NCBI RefSeq assembly: GCF_047729555.1
Contig: NZ_CP159825.1
Span: 620,001-684,000 of the forward strand
From: Porticoccus sp905181945
Lineage (GTDB): Bacteria > Pseudomonadota > Gammaproteobacteria > Pseudomonadales > Porticoccaceae
Reading direction: 5' to 3'
Length of the DNA: 64,000 bases
The notes beneath the pieces were generated by a model that was given only the letters and a program-made list of their open reading frames with translations, was not told the DNA's origin and did no database searches. Numbering within the stretch: position 1 is the first letter of the stretch; every line of letters begins with the position of its first letter. Made by a program: the position numbers and the translations under genes. This document shows, one piece after another, positions 35,634-42,888 of the stretch.

Positions 35634-35656
35634 TACTTACATTTTTACTTACATTT
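35634..35656 (+). repeat. Two TACTTACATTT repeats near the left end (putative integrase arm sites)
   Basis: Identical 11-bp TACTTACATTT copies are at 35634-35644 and 35646-35656 (period 12), 61 bp inside the left repeat. The same motif recurs three times near the right end. Repeats of one short motif flanking both att cores are characteristic of arm-type binding sites for tyrosine integrases. The second copy touches the stop codon of the serine recombinase gene. Confidence 0.65.
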
Positions 35657-36201
35657 TAAGCAACTTTTTTCTTAATCCTTGATACAGTTGATGGTGCTAC
35701 ATTAAACTTATTAGCAGCTTTCCTAACTGACATTCCTTCATTAATAGCCTCTACTATGCCTTCTTTATCTATAGCTTTAGACTGCTTTCTGTTGAAGTAG
35801 ATTCCATTGGCTTTGGCTATAGCAATCCCTTCAGCTTGTCTTTCCTTAATCATGTCTCGTTCAAACGTAGCAACAGCACCCATAATGGATAGCATTAGCT
35901 TCTGGTTCTTATCTTCTCTGTTGTAGGTTATGGCTTCTTTAGTAAACTGTAGCTCACAACCTGCACTGTTTATGGTTTCAATTAGCTGAAGTAGGTCAGT
36001 AAGGTTTCTAGCTAATCTACTAATGTCATGTACAACAATAGTGTCACCAGTCCTCATGCTATCTAATAAGCGTTGAAGCTCTGGTCTATTTGTATCTTTT
36101 CCGCTGCACTTATCCTCATAGACCTTATCAACTTCAACTCCATCTAACTGCCTGGTTGTGTTCTGGTCTACGCTACTTACTCTCTTATAACCTAATCTCA
36201 T
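35656..36201 (-). CDS. Serine recombinase (resolvase/invertase family)
   Basis: A 181-residue small serine recombinase. The catalytic Ser9 lies in LGYKRVSSVDQNT. Conserved arginines appear in HDISRLARNLTDL, and the E-helix region is MLSIMGAVATFERDMIKERQAEG. A C-terminal helix-turn-helix (SVRKAANKFNVAPSTVSRIKKK) binds DNA. It could resolve dimers of the excised island, invert a segment, or be a transposon relic; no paired inverted recombination sites are obvious. It is the gene at the tRNA-distal end of the island. Confidence 0.92.
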   Translation of the reverse strand: MRLGYKRVSSVDQNTTRQLDGVEVDKVYEDKCSGKDTNRPELQRLLDSMRTGDTIVVHDISRLARNLTDLLQLIETINSAGCELQFTKEAITYNREDKNQKLMLSIMGAVATFERDMIKERQAEGIAIAKANGIYFNRKQSKAIDKEGIVEAINEGMSVRKAANKFNVAPSTVSRIKKKVA

Positions 36202-36524
36202 TGCCTACATTCTCCAAGTCGGTGTAGTTGTTTCTACTATACCTCTACTGTATTCACATATCTAGACTTAGATGAGTAATGTAATTAACTACCAAAACAT
36301 AAGGGCTTGGTTGTATTCATTTACTAAAGAATATAGTGTATTCGTATGTACACTTATAGATACGCTAGCTAATGCTTGCTGTTACTGCTTTTTAAATCTT
36401 TTCTTTACTTAGAATTTCTAAGAAATCAAATAGGGGGCGGGGGGTCTAAACTGCTTTGTTCGTATCTATAGTAGGCTCACACATATAAAATTGATGAAGT
36501 TGGTGGAATAAAAAAATCAGTAAA
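36202..36524. other. AT-rich spacer with a G-rich tract
   Basis: No open frame with coding character. At 36432-36446 is AGGGGGCGGGGGGTC, in an otherwise strongly AT-rich context; an 11-bp part recurs at 35423-35433 outside the left repeat. The segment upstream (36375-36425) has weak similarity to 39420-39460. Its role is unknown; it probably contains the recombinase promoter on the minus strand. Confidence 0.4.
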
Positions 36525-36992
36525 TTACATTAATTTTTTATAATCCTCTTCTTCTAATTCTAGTATTCTATGCTCACCACAAAGCAAGCCCATACGATAT
36601 TTAATTACAAAATAATGTTTTGGTTTAGTGAATAAGAAATCTTTGGAAAACTTACATGCCCCACCTAGACCCGTCACAGGAAGACCAAGGCTTAAACCAA
36701 CTTTTGTAGCTATATTATGCGTACCTGTTTTAGTCTTATAGTGCAATCCTTTGTTGTGACCAAGGGTCCCAATTTTTTTGCCATCAAAATGAAGCTCAAC
36801 TCTTTGCCCTATAGTTAAAAAGCTTTTTGGCCTGTAAAAATAAAGTTCTGTATCAATTGTCTTTATTGGTTCTAGGTTGGTGCTACTTAGATTTGTCTTC
36901 GGTATTTTTTTTTCTAATGGATTGGTAATGTCCTTAAAAGAAGAACATCCTGATAAAAATGAAATTATCAATATAATACATAAATGTCTCAT
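36525..36992 (-). CDS. DUF2846-like small lipoprotein
   Basis: A 155-residue protein with a lipoprotein signal (MRHLCIILIISFLSGCSS, lipobox LSGC, Cys16). The mature part resembles DUF2846-type domains: LYFYRPKSFLTIGQRVELHFDGKKIGTLGHNKG followed by a short glycine-rich motif and a C-terminal beta-strand pair. Such proteins are common in mobile and accessory regions, and function is unknown. It sits between the serine recombinase and the autotransporter gene on the same strand and could be envelope cargo of the island. Confidence 0.7.
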   Translation of the reverse strand: MRHLCIILIISFLSGCSSFKDITNPLEKKIPKTNLSSTNLEPIKTIDTELYFYRPKSFLTIGQRVELHFDGKKIGTLGHNKGLHYKTKTGTHNIATKVGLSLGLPVTGLGGACKFSKDFLFTKPKHYFVIKYRMGLLCGEHRILELEEEDYKKLM

Positions 36993-37121
36993 GAAGGCGC
37001 CTTTTGAGTTTGATGGCCGATAAATAAAACGCCATATATTGATTTATGCATTGCTGCCCGGGTTAGCAACAGAATTATGTATTGCCATACAAATGTCTAT
37101 CCATACAAACACCTAGCCAGA

Positions 37122-39146
37122 CTAGTGGAAGGTGTATTCAACACTTAAATGACCGGCCTTATAGTCTTCATCGCCGTTACCACCTAACTCAACATCAGCT
37201 ACTAAACTGAGCTGATCGCTGCTGGCTATTCGTATACGAGCACCCACAAAACTACTGTAGACGTTCTCATCACCCACGTTACTAAACTTAGACTTACTGC
37301 CGCCTATGTTGATCTCGGTATCATCATCATCGGTATAACGCGAGTTGACACCTGTTCTTAACTCAAGCTCACTGGTTGCACTATAAGCATAGGCTGCAGC
37401 TATTTGTAGCTTGGTGGATAAGGCTTGTATCTTGCGATCATCAACGGACAGGTTAGATTGAGTGGTCCCGCGCTCAGAGTGATCATCCAACCAAGCGATA
37501 CTGTAGTTAACACTGGCAGACGGTCTTAGCTCAATGCGTTCATGTATTTTGTACGCAGAGGCAATGGTCACAGAAGGACTGATAAAGAGACTGCTAAAGT
37601 CTGACTTAGCTACCTCTCTACCGTTCAAGTTATCAATAACCAGACGCTCATTATCATGGCGACCATAGCCCCCCAAAAGCGAGGTGGTCAATGTAAAGCC
37701 TTGTAATTGTTGACTGGTGTAAGCCCCTAAGTAAAAATGCTCAGTATCACTCTTAAACGAGTTCTCATTCCCGTCGGTGTCACTGTTGACAACACCTCCC
37801 ACTAGACCCACTCGGCGTAGGCCAAGATCCCACTCATAGCCCCCATTAATGCCCACGTAGTCGTGCTCATAGGCTCTAGCATTGTCTTCAGCATCACGAT
37901 CGGAGTCACCCCCAAGAACCTGTATCCAAGCCACTGGCTTGTGTTGCTTAAATTGCAGACCTGGCAATACCGTTGATGTAACCGCTTTGACCGGTTGAGG
38001 CGCAGCAGGCAGGTAGGTACGTTGAGCGATCTGATCATGGATATCGCTGGTGATCGTTGACAACACCACACTGCGTGCAGCTTCAGCTGTACCATCAACC
38101 GAGACAGCTACTACATCCCCGCTGAGCTTGAGACCCGGTCCCAGCAGATTAATGTTCTCAGTGTTTTCAAAAGTGAGCGTTGCCGACACACTACCGCCAT
38201 GGATATTGACCGTATCGTTATCCCCAGCACCACCTAAATCAATAGCCCCCATGAGCTGTGAGCCTTTGAGTAAATTAAGCGTTAGATTGTCATTAGAAAC
38301 ACCGCGCACGGCGTCGTAGCTTGTACCGGTAATATGGCCACTGTTGTTGATGGTGGTGTCAGCGCCGGTTGAATAAATGCCGTATCTCCCATTAATGGTC
38401 CCACTGTTGGTGATGATGGTGTTGATGCCGTATGAATGAATGCCGTCACTGTTTGCGCCGTCCCCAGTAATGCCCCCATTGTTGGTGATGGTGGCGTTAG
38501 CGCCGTATGATTCAATGCCGCTACTGCCCGTGCTAGTAATGGTCCCACTGTTGGTGATGATGGTGTTGATGCCGTATGAAAGAATGCCGTTATCGGCCGC
38601 AGTAATGGTCCCACTGTTGGTGATGATGGAGTTAGCGCCGTTTGAATCAATGCCGTCATCGTCCGCATTAATGGTCCCACTGTTGGTGATGATGGCGTTA
38701 TTGCCCCTTGAATCAATGCCTGCATCGCCCCCAGTGATGGTCCCACTGTTGGTGATGATGGCCTTAGCGCCGAGTGATAGAATACCGTCACTGTTTGCGA
38801 CGTCCCCAGTAATAGTAATGATCCCACTGTTGGTGATGGTGGCGTTGGTGGCGGTGGTGTCTAAATAAATGCCGTAGACCCCATTAATGGCCCCGCTATT
38901 GGTGATGATGTTATTAGGGCCATCAGCTTTAATTGCATCAAGTCCACCACCGACAGTCAACGTTCCTCCCGCCTCAATGACAATAGTATCATCACCATCA
39001 GGTGTCTGCTGGGTAGTCACAATTTGGCCATCTACGATAGTGACAACATCAGCAAAAGTCGGTGTTGCCAGCATCAGTGCTATGGCAATCACCAGTGGAC
39101 GTGTAAGGGTGTGGGGCACAGCATGCCCAAGACGGAACGTAGACAA
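37122..39146 (-). CDS. Autotransporter (type V secretion) with NSG-type beta-helix repeats
   Basis: Predicted secreted or surface protein of about 674 residues. I start at a TTG preceded by AAGGAGA at 6 bp, giving a signal peptide that ends TFA. The passenger has about nine 21-27-residue repeats of the type (I)ITNSGTITxxxxGIxSxGxN, predicted to form a beta-helix. The last 270 residues (from about AWIQVLGGDSDRD) have the alternating pattern and terminal VEYTFH of an outer-membrane beta-barrel. It resembles adhesins. The coding sequence is GC-richer than the rest of the island, suggesting separate acquisition. Confidence 0.82.
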   Translation of the reverse strand: MSTFRLGHAVPHTLTRPLVIAIALMLATPTFADVVTIVDGQIVTTQQTPDGDDTIVIEAGGTLTVGGGLDAIKADGPNNIITNSGAINGVYGIYLDTTATNATITNSGIITITGDVANSDGILSLGAKAIITNSGTITGGDAGIDSRGNNAIITNSGTINADDDGIDSNGANSIITNSGTITAADNGILSYGINTIITNSGTITSTGSSGIESYGANATITNNGGITGDGANSDGIHSYGINTIITNSGTINGRYGIYSTGADTTINNSGHITGTSYDAVRGVSNDNLTLNLLKGSQLMGAIDLGGAGDNDTVNIHGGSVSATLTFENTENINLLGPGLKLSGDVVAVSVDGTAEAARSVVLSTITSDIHDQIAQRTYLPAAPQPVKAVTSTVLPGLQFKQHKPVAWIQVLGGDSDRDAEDNARAYEHDYVGINGGYEWDLGLRRVGLVGGVVNSDTDGNENSFKSDTEHFYLGAYTSQQLQGFTLTTSLLGGYGRHDNERLVIDNLNGREVAKSDFSSLFISPSVTIASAYKIHERIELRPSASVNYSIAWLDDHSERGTTQSNLSVDDRKIQALSTKLQIAAAYAYSATSELELRTGVNSRYTDDDDTEINIGGSKSKFSNVGDENVYSSFVGARIRIASSDQLSLVADVELGGNGDEDYKAGHLSVEYTFH
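38298..38915 (-). repeat. Tandem repeats in the autotransporter passenger
   Basis: About nine units of roughly 63-80 bp, encoding xITNSGxIx...GIxSxGxN. The consensus DNA core on the plus strand is CCACTGTTGGTGATGATGG, repeated with few changes between units. Units differ in length (21-27 residues) by short insertions before the GI motif. Such arrays are prone to unit gain or loss by recombination. Confidence 0.85.
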
Positions 39147-39545
39147 GATGTCTCTCCTTAATTGCAATAAGTTGCCCTAAGGGGAGACAAAGGCACTCTA
39201 TCAAAATAAGACAGATGCTCTATTAGACCCTAAAGGGTAATCAATGGTTGAATTTTAAAGGGTGCCTAAAGGTCAAGATAATGACCCTTAGGAATACAAT
39301 CTATGTTTTCAAAGCATACATTATTGCAGTATGTGTTGTTGTTGGGGGGAAGCTATCACTCTAAGAGCCACTAATAGCCTACATTTAACAGGTATGGGTA
39401 ATGTATTAGTTGTTGTTGCTATTACTACCTTATTATAAGTTCCTTAGAAACCAAATATCTTTGTCTATATTCACTACCTTCCTTGTTTAGTGTCTTACTC
39501 TTGATAACTGACTGCTACTACCACTTCTTTATTTATTTAACATGT
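39147..39545. other. Spacer upstream of the autotransporter, with the 63-bp related repeat
   Basis: About 400 bp between the autotransporter start and the end of the polymerase-like gene. 39147-39170 holds the autotransporter's Shine-Dalgarno (AAGGAGA on the minus strand). The right partner of the degenerate 63-bp repeat is at 39485-39547. No further gene or clear terminator is visible; the G-run near 39348 (TTGGGGGGAAG) is isolated. Confidence 0.45.
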
Positions 39546-40979
39546 TTATAGGGTGAGTTGTTGTATCCATTGTTGGTGTTTAAGTAGTCTACGTTTATAT
39601 TCTAGTGTTGGTTTAAGTTTATGGTCTGGTGTTGTTACACCTTCTTCTAGTTTGATATTGACCTTGAAGCCTAATGAAGAGTTAACAGCGTGTTTCATTA
39701 CATTCTTTAATTCCTCTTCTTTATCTGTTTCTACAATGAATGAATCAAAGATTGTCAGTACAGGTATATGAAGACTAGTAAAATGATTCACTACTTTTAT
39801 TGCTATTTCACCATCTAAACGCATTAACTCAACACCTTTATCTTTACAGATACTATCTTGGATTAAAGGATGTTGGGTACAAAAAGTATCTAGTAATAGT
39901 TTGAGTTGTTGATTCTTTAGTTTCTTCTCTCTTGTTCCAGTGGGTTGTTTCTGTCTAAAAGCTCCAAATGCAGACTTCTCTGTGCTTGCATTAATGGAGT
40001 TAAGCACCAGACCTTTAACTACAGCTCTCTGTTCGTCTTTGTTAAAGCCTTCAAGGGCATAATCTAGCATATATGGGTCTTTGGGTGGTTGTTTGCCTTT
40101 TAGTCCATAGAGTAGGGCAATGTGTAACCCAGAGTAATCTGCTTCTACTGTTGGTTTTCCGTTGATGTAAATTTGAGACCTGTAGTCGCTGCCTATACTT
40201 TGCCACCATGCACCATGAAGTCTACCTCCATAATCAAACGAGCCTCTGTAGAATATCCTTCTTAATAGTTTGTGCTGGTGTGTGATTTGTACTGGTATCT
40301 TTTGATACTTTTGTTTCTTAGGATTCCAGAATGTTCTGGTGATGACAGGTTGCTTAAGTGTTGGTATATCAATGTGTGATTCATTGATTAGCTTGTTGTA
40401 GCTCTTTAGTTCAGCTCTCATTTTCTCTGTTTGATATGTATCGTAATACTCTAGCTCTTGCTTTTTATCGTCCTCATCTTTCTTATTTAGTACCACTAAT
40501 TCTTTTATTGTGTAAGCAGGTTCTAAATCTTCAAGCATACAAAAGTTTATCGCTGCAAACTGTTTCATTAAGCTGGTGGTTGCTCTGATTCTAGTGACCC
40601 TTCCACTTTGTTCTGAGCCTTGTCTCGTATCAATTAGTTGTTTCTTCTCTAGCTTATGCACCATGTCTATTATTTTGGAGCTAATCTTAATGGCGTTATA
40701 GCGTGAGTTCACTTTGTACGTATTCTTTGTCATAGACACAGCAATAGATTTCTCTTCATCTTCAAGCCATGCTACATATAAATTGATTAACAGATTTCTA
40801 AATACATTCTTAGGTTTAGACTTCCCTTTATGCCTTTGGTTTTCTTTATTGAGCTGGTCATTATGGAAGTATTCTTGCCAGAGGTGATTACAAAGCAATG
40901 ACAGTCCTTTGTGTTCAGACCAGTAATGTTTATCTAACAAATTGGAGTTGCTTCTTACAATTTTATCCATACTCATCAC
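39546..40979 (-). CDS. Putative palm-domain polymerase, family A / single-subunit RNA polymerase-like
   Basis: A 477-residue protein of no family I can name with certainty. Numbering is from a GTG at 40979; ATGs follow at 40976 and 40970. The C-terminal half has motifs in the right order for a family A palm: SFDYGGRLHGAWW (249-259), reminiscent of the RGR..Y segment of T7-like RNA polymerases; motif A-like EADYSGLHIALLYG with Asp281; motif B-like QRAVVKGLVLN with Arg318/Lys322, then SAFGAFRQ; and motif C-like TIFDSFIV with Asp412. A basic, helical N-terminal half (1-200) could bind DNA. If right, the enzyme would copy or prime island DNA or RNA. Nothing here proves activity. Confidence 0.55.
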   Translation of the reverse strand: MMSMDKIVRSNSNLLDKHYWSEHKGLSLLCNHLWQEYFHNDQLNKENQRHKGKSKPKNVFRNLLINLYVAWLEDEEKSIAVSMTKNTYKVNSRYNAIKISSKIIDMVHKLEKKQLIDTRQGSEQSGRVTRIRATTSLMKQFAAINFCMLEDLEPAYTIKELVVLNKKDEDDKKQELEYYDTYQTEKMRAELKSYNKLINESHIDIPTLKQPVITRTFWNPKKQKYQKIPVQITHQHKLLRRIFYRGSFDYGGRLHGAWWQSIGSDYRSQIYINGKPTVEADYSGLHIALLYGLKGKQPPKDPYMLDYALEGFNKDEQRAVVKGLVLNSINASTEKSAFGAFRQKQPTGTREKKLKNQQLKLLLDTFCTQHPLIQDSICKDKGVELMRLDGEIAIKVVNHFTSLHIPVLTIFDSFIVETDKEEELKNVMKHAVNSSLGFKVNIKLEEGVTTPDHKLKPTLEYKRRLLKHQQWIQQLTL

Positions 40980-41012
40980 TACAATAACTAATTGTTTTTA
41001 AACGAATTAAAA

Positions 41013-41048
41013 GGTATTAAATGAACAAATAAAAGGACTTTTAATACC
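41013..41048. repeat. 9-bp inverted repeat between integrase and polymerase-like gene
   Basis: GGTATTAAA (41013-41021) and TTTAATACC (41040-41048) are perfect complements separated by 18 bp. It lies 34 bp upstream of the polymerase-like gene on the minus strand and could be an operator or a leader hairpin. Confidence 0.4.
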
Positions 41049-41180
41049 ATCATAGCACTACATCATAAAGTCCCTAGAATCGCCTTATATAAGCTCCTAG
41101 AGGTATGTTCGTTAGCTATTAAAAAAGTAATTAAATCAATGACTTAATTAGCAATAATAGGGAAGCATATAGATACATAC

Positions 41181-42563
41181 TTATATGCTTTTAGAAAGTT
41201 TATACACAAGTAAATTAATAACTTCAAATCTATACTCTAGAGTAATACCGTCAGAGTAGGTATCTTGTGTTATGTTTTGTTTCTCGTGTCCAATAATATC
41301 AGCAATAACAGGTTGAGGTATCCCTGTTCTGTCTAGCTTTGTTGTGACTGTATGCCTGATGGAGTGAAAAACTTGGTTTCTTTTAAAGCCTAACTTCGTC
41401 TTTAAACGACCAAATCGCTTACCAATAGCATTAGCCCGTTTACCCTCTCTATCTGGTGTAGCTTTAAACAGGTAGGTATCCTTACTATTTTTGATTCGTT
41501 CCTTAACTATGCTTTGTGCTTCTGGGTGAACAGGAATCAATCTTTCTGCATTATCGCTTTTGCCAGATATCTCTTTTCCTTCGTCACTAGTAATAATCTC
41601 AATACTGATAACCAAACCTAGTGCTTCATTACGAATGTGTTGAATCCTTAGCTGCATTAGCTCTTCTATCCTAGCACCCGTATACATTGCCAATTTAATT
41701 AAATCATTTAGGCAGGTATCTTCTTCACTTGCTGATAATAGTTGCTTCAGTTCAGTATCTTGAAATGATAATACCTTTATTGCTTTCTTGAGCTTAGTAT
41801 CTCTAGGCATCTTCACTTCACGAAAACCAGAAGTATCTAGGTTTAAGTAGTTCTTTCTCTTCAGCCAATCAATATAACCTCTGATAGCGTGAAGATATTG
41901 GCGTAATGTTTTACTAGATGGTCTCTCATCTCTCGGTAACTCGGTGTAGCTATCAATCCAATCTTGAAGTAGGGGAGTTGTAACCACCTTCTTATACAGA
42001 TAAGGAAACCTAGGAATAAACTGATTCACTATTCTACTAATATATAAATCTGCTGTCTTATCTCTCAGGTCATCAAGGAAAGCTCTGTACTCTCTAAGAT
42101 AAAAGTCAGTGGGCATCATATCTCTGCTGCCTTTACTTCGTCTGATTGACATCTCTTGCAAAAATAAGAAGTCTTTTGAGGGTGTGCTTCCAAAAGGGTT
42201 GTCATCTGCATCAGACCACTGATTCATTACCCAGTCTTCTAGTTGCTCTATATCGTCCTCGTGTATTACTTCATCGTCTTTTTTTAAGAATACCTTCTTT
42301 TTGATTTCATCTAGTTCTCTCTCTTGAGAGCCAGCAATAACGGGCGAGGGATTTACTGCTTCTTCATAGGCTTCTGTAGCTACTTGGATTTCATATAGCC
42401 ATTTAGCAATGATAGGAATAGCCTGAGTTTCAGCTTCACTAGCAGAGGTAGCATCTAGCTTCTTGCTGTACTCAAGAGTTTTGATAGGAAGGAAAGGGCG
42501 TAGGTGAGCTTTAGGTCTAATCCTGCAGTACCACTTACCGCTCATGTGATTAACATATTTCAT
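41181..42563 (-). CDS. int: Tyrosine integrase of the island
   Basis: A 460-residue tyrosine recombinase that would integrate and excise the island at tRNA-Ser. Catalytic residues are Arg298 (TGARIEELMQLR), His400 and Arg403 (FHSIRHTVTT), His426 (IIGHEKQ) and the nucleophile Tyr436 (TQDTYSDG). The N-terminal 60 residues (MSGKWYCRIRPKAHLRPFL) resemble DUF6538-type arm/DNA-binding domains, followed by a SAM-like core-binding domain. The start lies beside tandem TACTTACATTT motifs, so the protein may control its own promoter. Its position next to the tRNA is standard. Confidence 0.93.
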   Translation of the reverse strand: MKYVNHMSGKWYCRIRPKAHLRPFLPIKTLEYSKKLDATSASEAETQAIPIIAKWLYEIQVATEAYEEAVNPSPVIAGSQERELDEIKKKVFLKKDDEVIHEDDIEQLEDWVMNQWSDADDNPFGSTPSKDFLFLQEMSIRRSKGSRDMMPTDFYLREYRAFLDDLRDKTADLYISRIVNQFIPRFPYLYKKVVTTPLLQDWIDSYTELPRDERPSSKTLRQYLHAIRGYIDWLKRKNYLNLDTSGFREVKMPRDTKLKKAIKVLSFQDTELKQLLSASEEDTCLNDLIKLAMYTGARIEELMQLRIQHIRNEALGLVISIEIITSDEGKEISGKSDNAERLIPVHPEAQSIVKERIKNSKDTYLFKATPDREGKRANAIGKRFGRLKTKLGFKRNQVFHSIRHTVTTKLDRTGIPQPVIADIIGHEKQNITQDTYSDGITLEYRFEVINLLVYKLSKSI

Positions 42564-42567
42564 GAGG

Positions 42568-42618
42568 GTAAGTTTACTTACATTTTACTTACATTTCTAC
42601 TTACACTTGTTATGTAAG
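42568..42618 (+). repeat. Three TACTTACATTT-like repeats near the right end (putative integrase arm sites)
   Basis: Copies are at 42575-42585 and 42586-42596 (TACTTACATTT) and 42598-42608 (TACTTACACTT, one change). GTAAGTTTACTTAC at 42568-42581 is a palindrome overlapping the first copy. An inverted copy (ATGTAAG) is at 42612-42618. They are about 50-83 bp from the right att repeat and directly upstream of int. The same motif appears at the other end of the island. Confidence 0.65.
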
Positions 42619-42657
42619 CGAAGCTCTTAACCCCTTGAATACTGGGGTTTGTAATAA

Positions 42658-42675
42658 ATGGCGGAGAGACAGGGA
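42658..42675 (+). repeat. Right attachment-site repeat within tRNA-Ser
   Basis: ATGGCGGAGAGACAGGGA, identical to 35555-35572. It covers the CCA end, the acceptor 3' strand and the start of the T-stem of tRNA-Ser. Because the island carries this sequence, the tRNA is restored and remains intact. Confidence 0.9.
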
Positions 42676-42746
42676 TTCGAACCCTGGGTACCTTTCGGTA
42701 CGTCGGTTTTCAAGACCGGTGCATTCGACCACTCTGCCACCTCTCC
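42659..42746 (-). tRNA. tRNA-Ser (anticodon UGA)
   Basis: The minus strand reads GGAGAGG...; the acceptor stem closes with TCTCTCC and encodes G-CCA at the 3' end. The anticodon loop is CTTGAAA with TGA as the anticodon, read from the stem ACCGGTC/...ACCG region. A long variable arm (CGTACCGAAAGGTACC) is the class II feature of tRNA-Ser. The T-arm is CAGGGTTCGAATCCCTG. Length 88 nt is typical. It is the integration target of the island. Confidence 0.95.
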
Positions 42747-42888
42747 TGGATTTTTTTGGGAAAAAATGCTTCATTTATGAGAAGTTGAGTTATATTTTCT
42801 CGCTAGATCCCAAAAGTTGCGGAATTATACCGTTGTTTTTTGTCGATACAAGGACGAGATAAAAGTAATTTCAATTATATCTTTACCT

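Larger units (their letters stand above)
35555..42675. mobile_element. 7.1-kb integrative island in tRNA-Ser(UGA)
   Basis: Bounded by 18-bp direct repeats of the tRNA-Ser 3' end. It contains a tyrosine integrase next to the tRNA, a serine recombinase at the distal end, tandem TACTTACATTT motifs near both ends, a polymerase-like protein, a DUF2846-like lipoprotein and an autotransporter. All five genes are on the minus strand. Most of the element is AT-richer than the flanks, while the autotransporter gene is visibly GC-richer, so the cargo is mosaic. No capsid, conjugation or CRISPR genes are present, so it resembles a small integrative or satellite element that would need a helper for transfer. 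Confidence 0.88.

Noticed and set aside
35656..36201. Serine recombinase as part of a transposon
   Set aside because: No transposase and no terminal inverted repeats were seen around it; the island boundaries and integrase explain its mobility better.
36432..36446. G-rich tract as a G-quadruplex
   Set aside because: Only two long G-runs are adjacent; four tracts with short loops are not present.
38282..38868. Repetitive ORFs in other frames and on the plus strand over the autotransporter
   Set aside because: They are frame shadows of the repeated autotransporter DNA; only the minus-strand frame has a signal peptide, passenger and barrel.
38298..38915. Regular repeats as a possible CRISPR array
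   Set aside because: Units are in-frame protein repeats with variable length and similar, not unique, intervening sequence; no cas genes nearby.
42635..42862. 75-residue ORF (MNTGVCNKWRRDRDSNPG...) on the plus strand
   Set aside because: It is the antisense reading of tRNA-Ser; such RDSNPG-type ORFs are well-known false genes.
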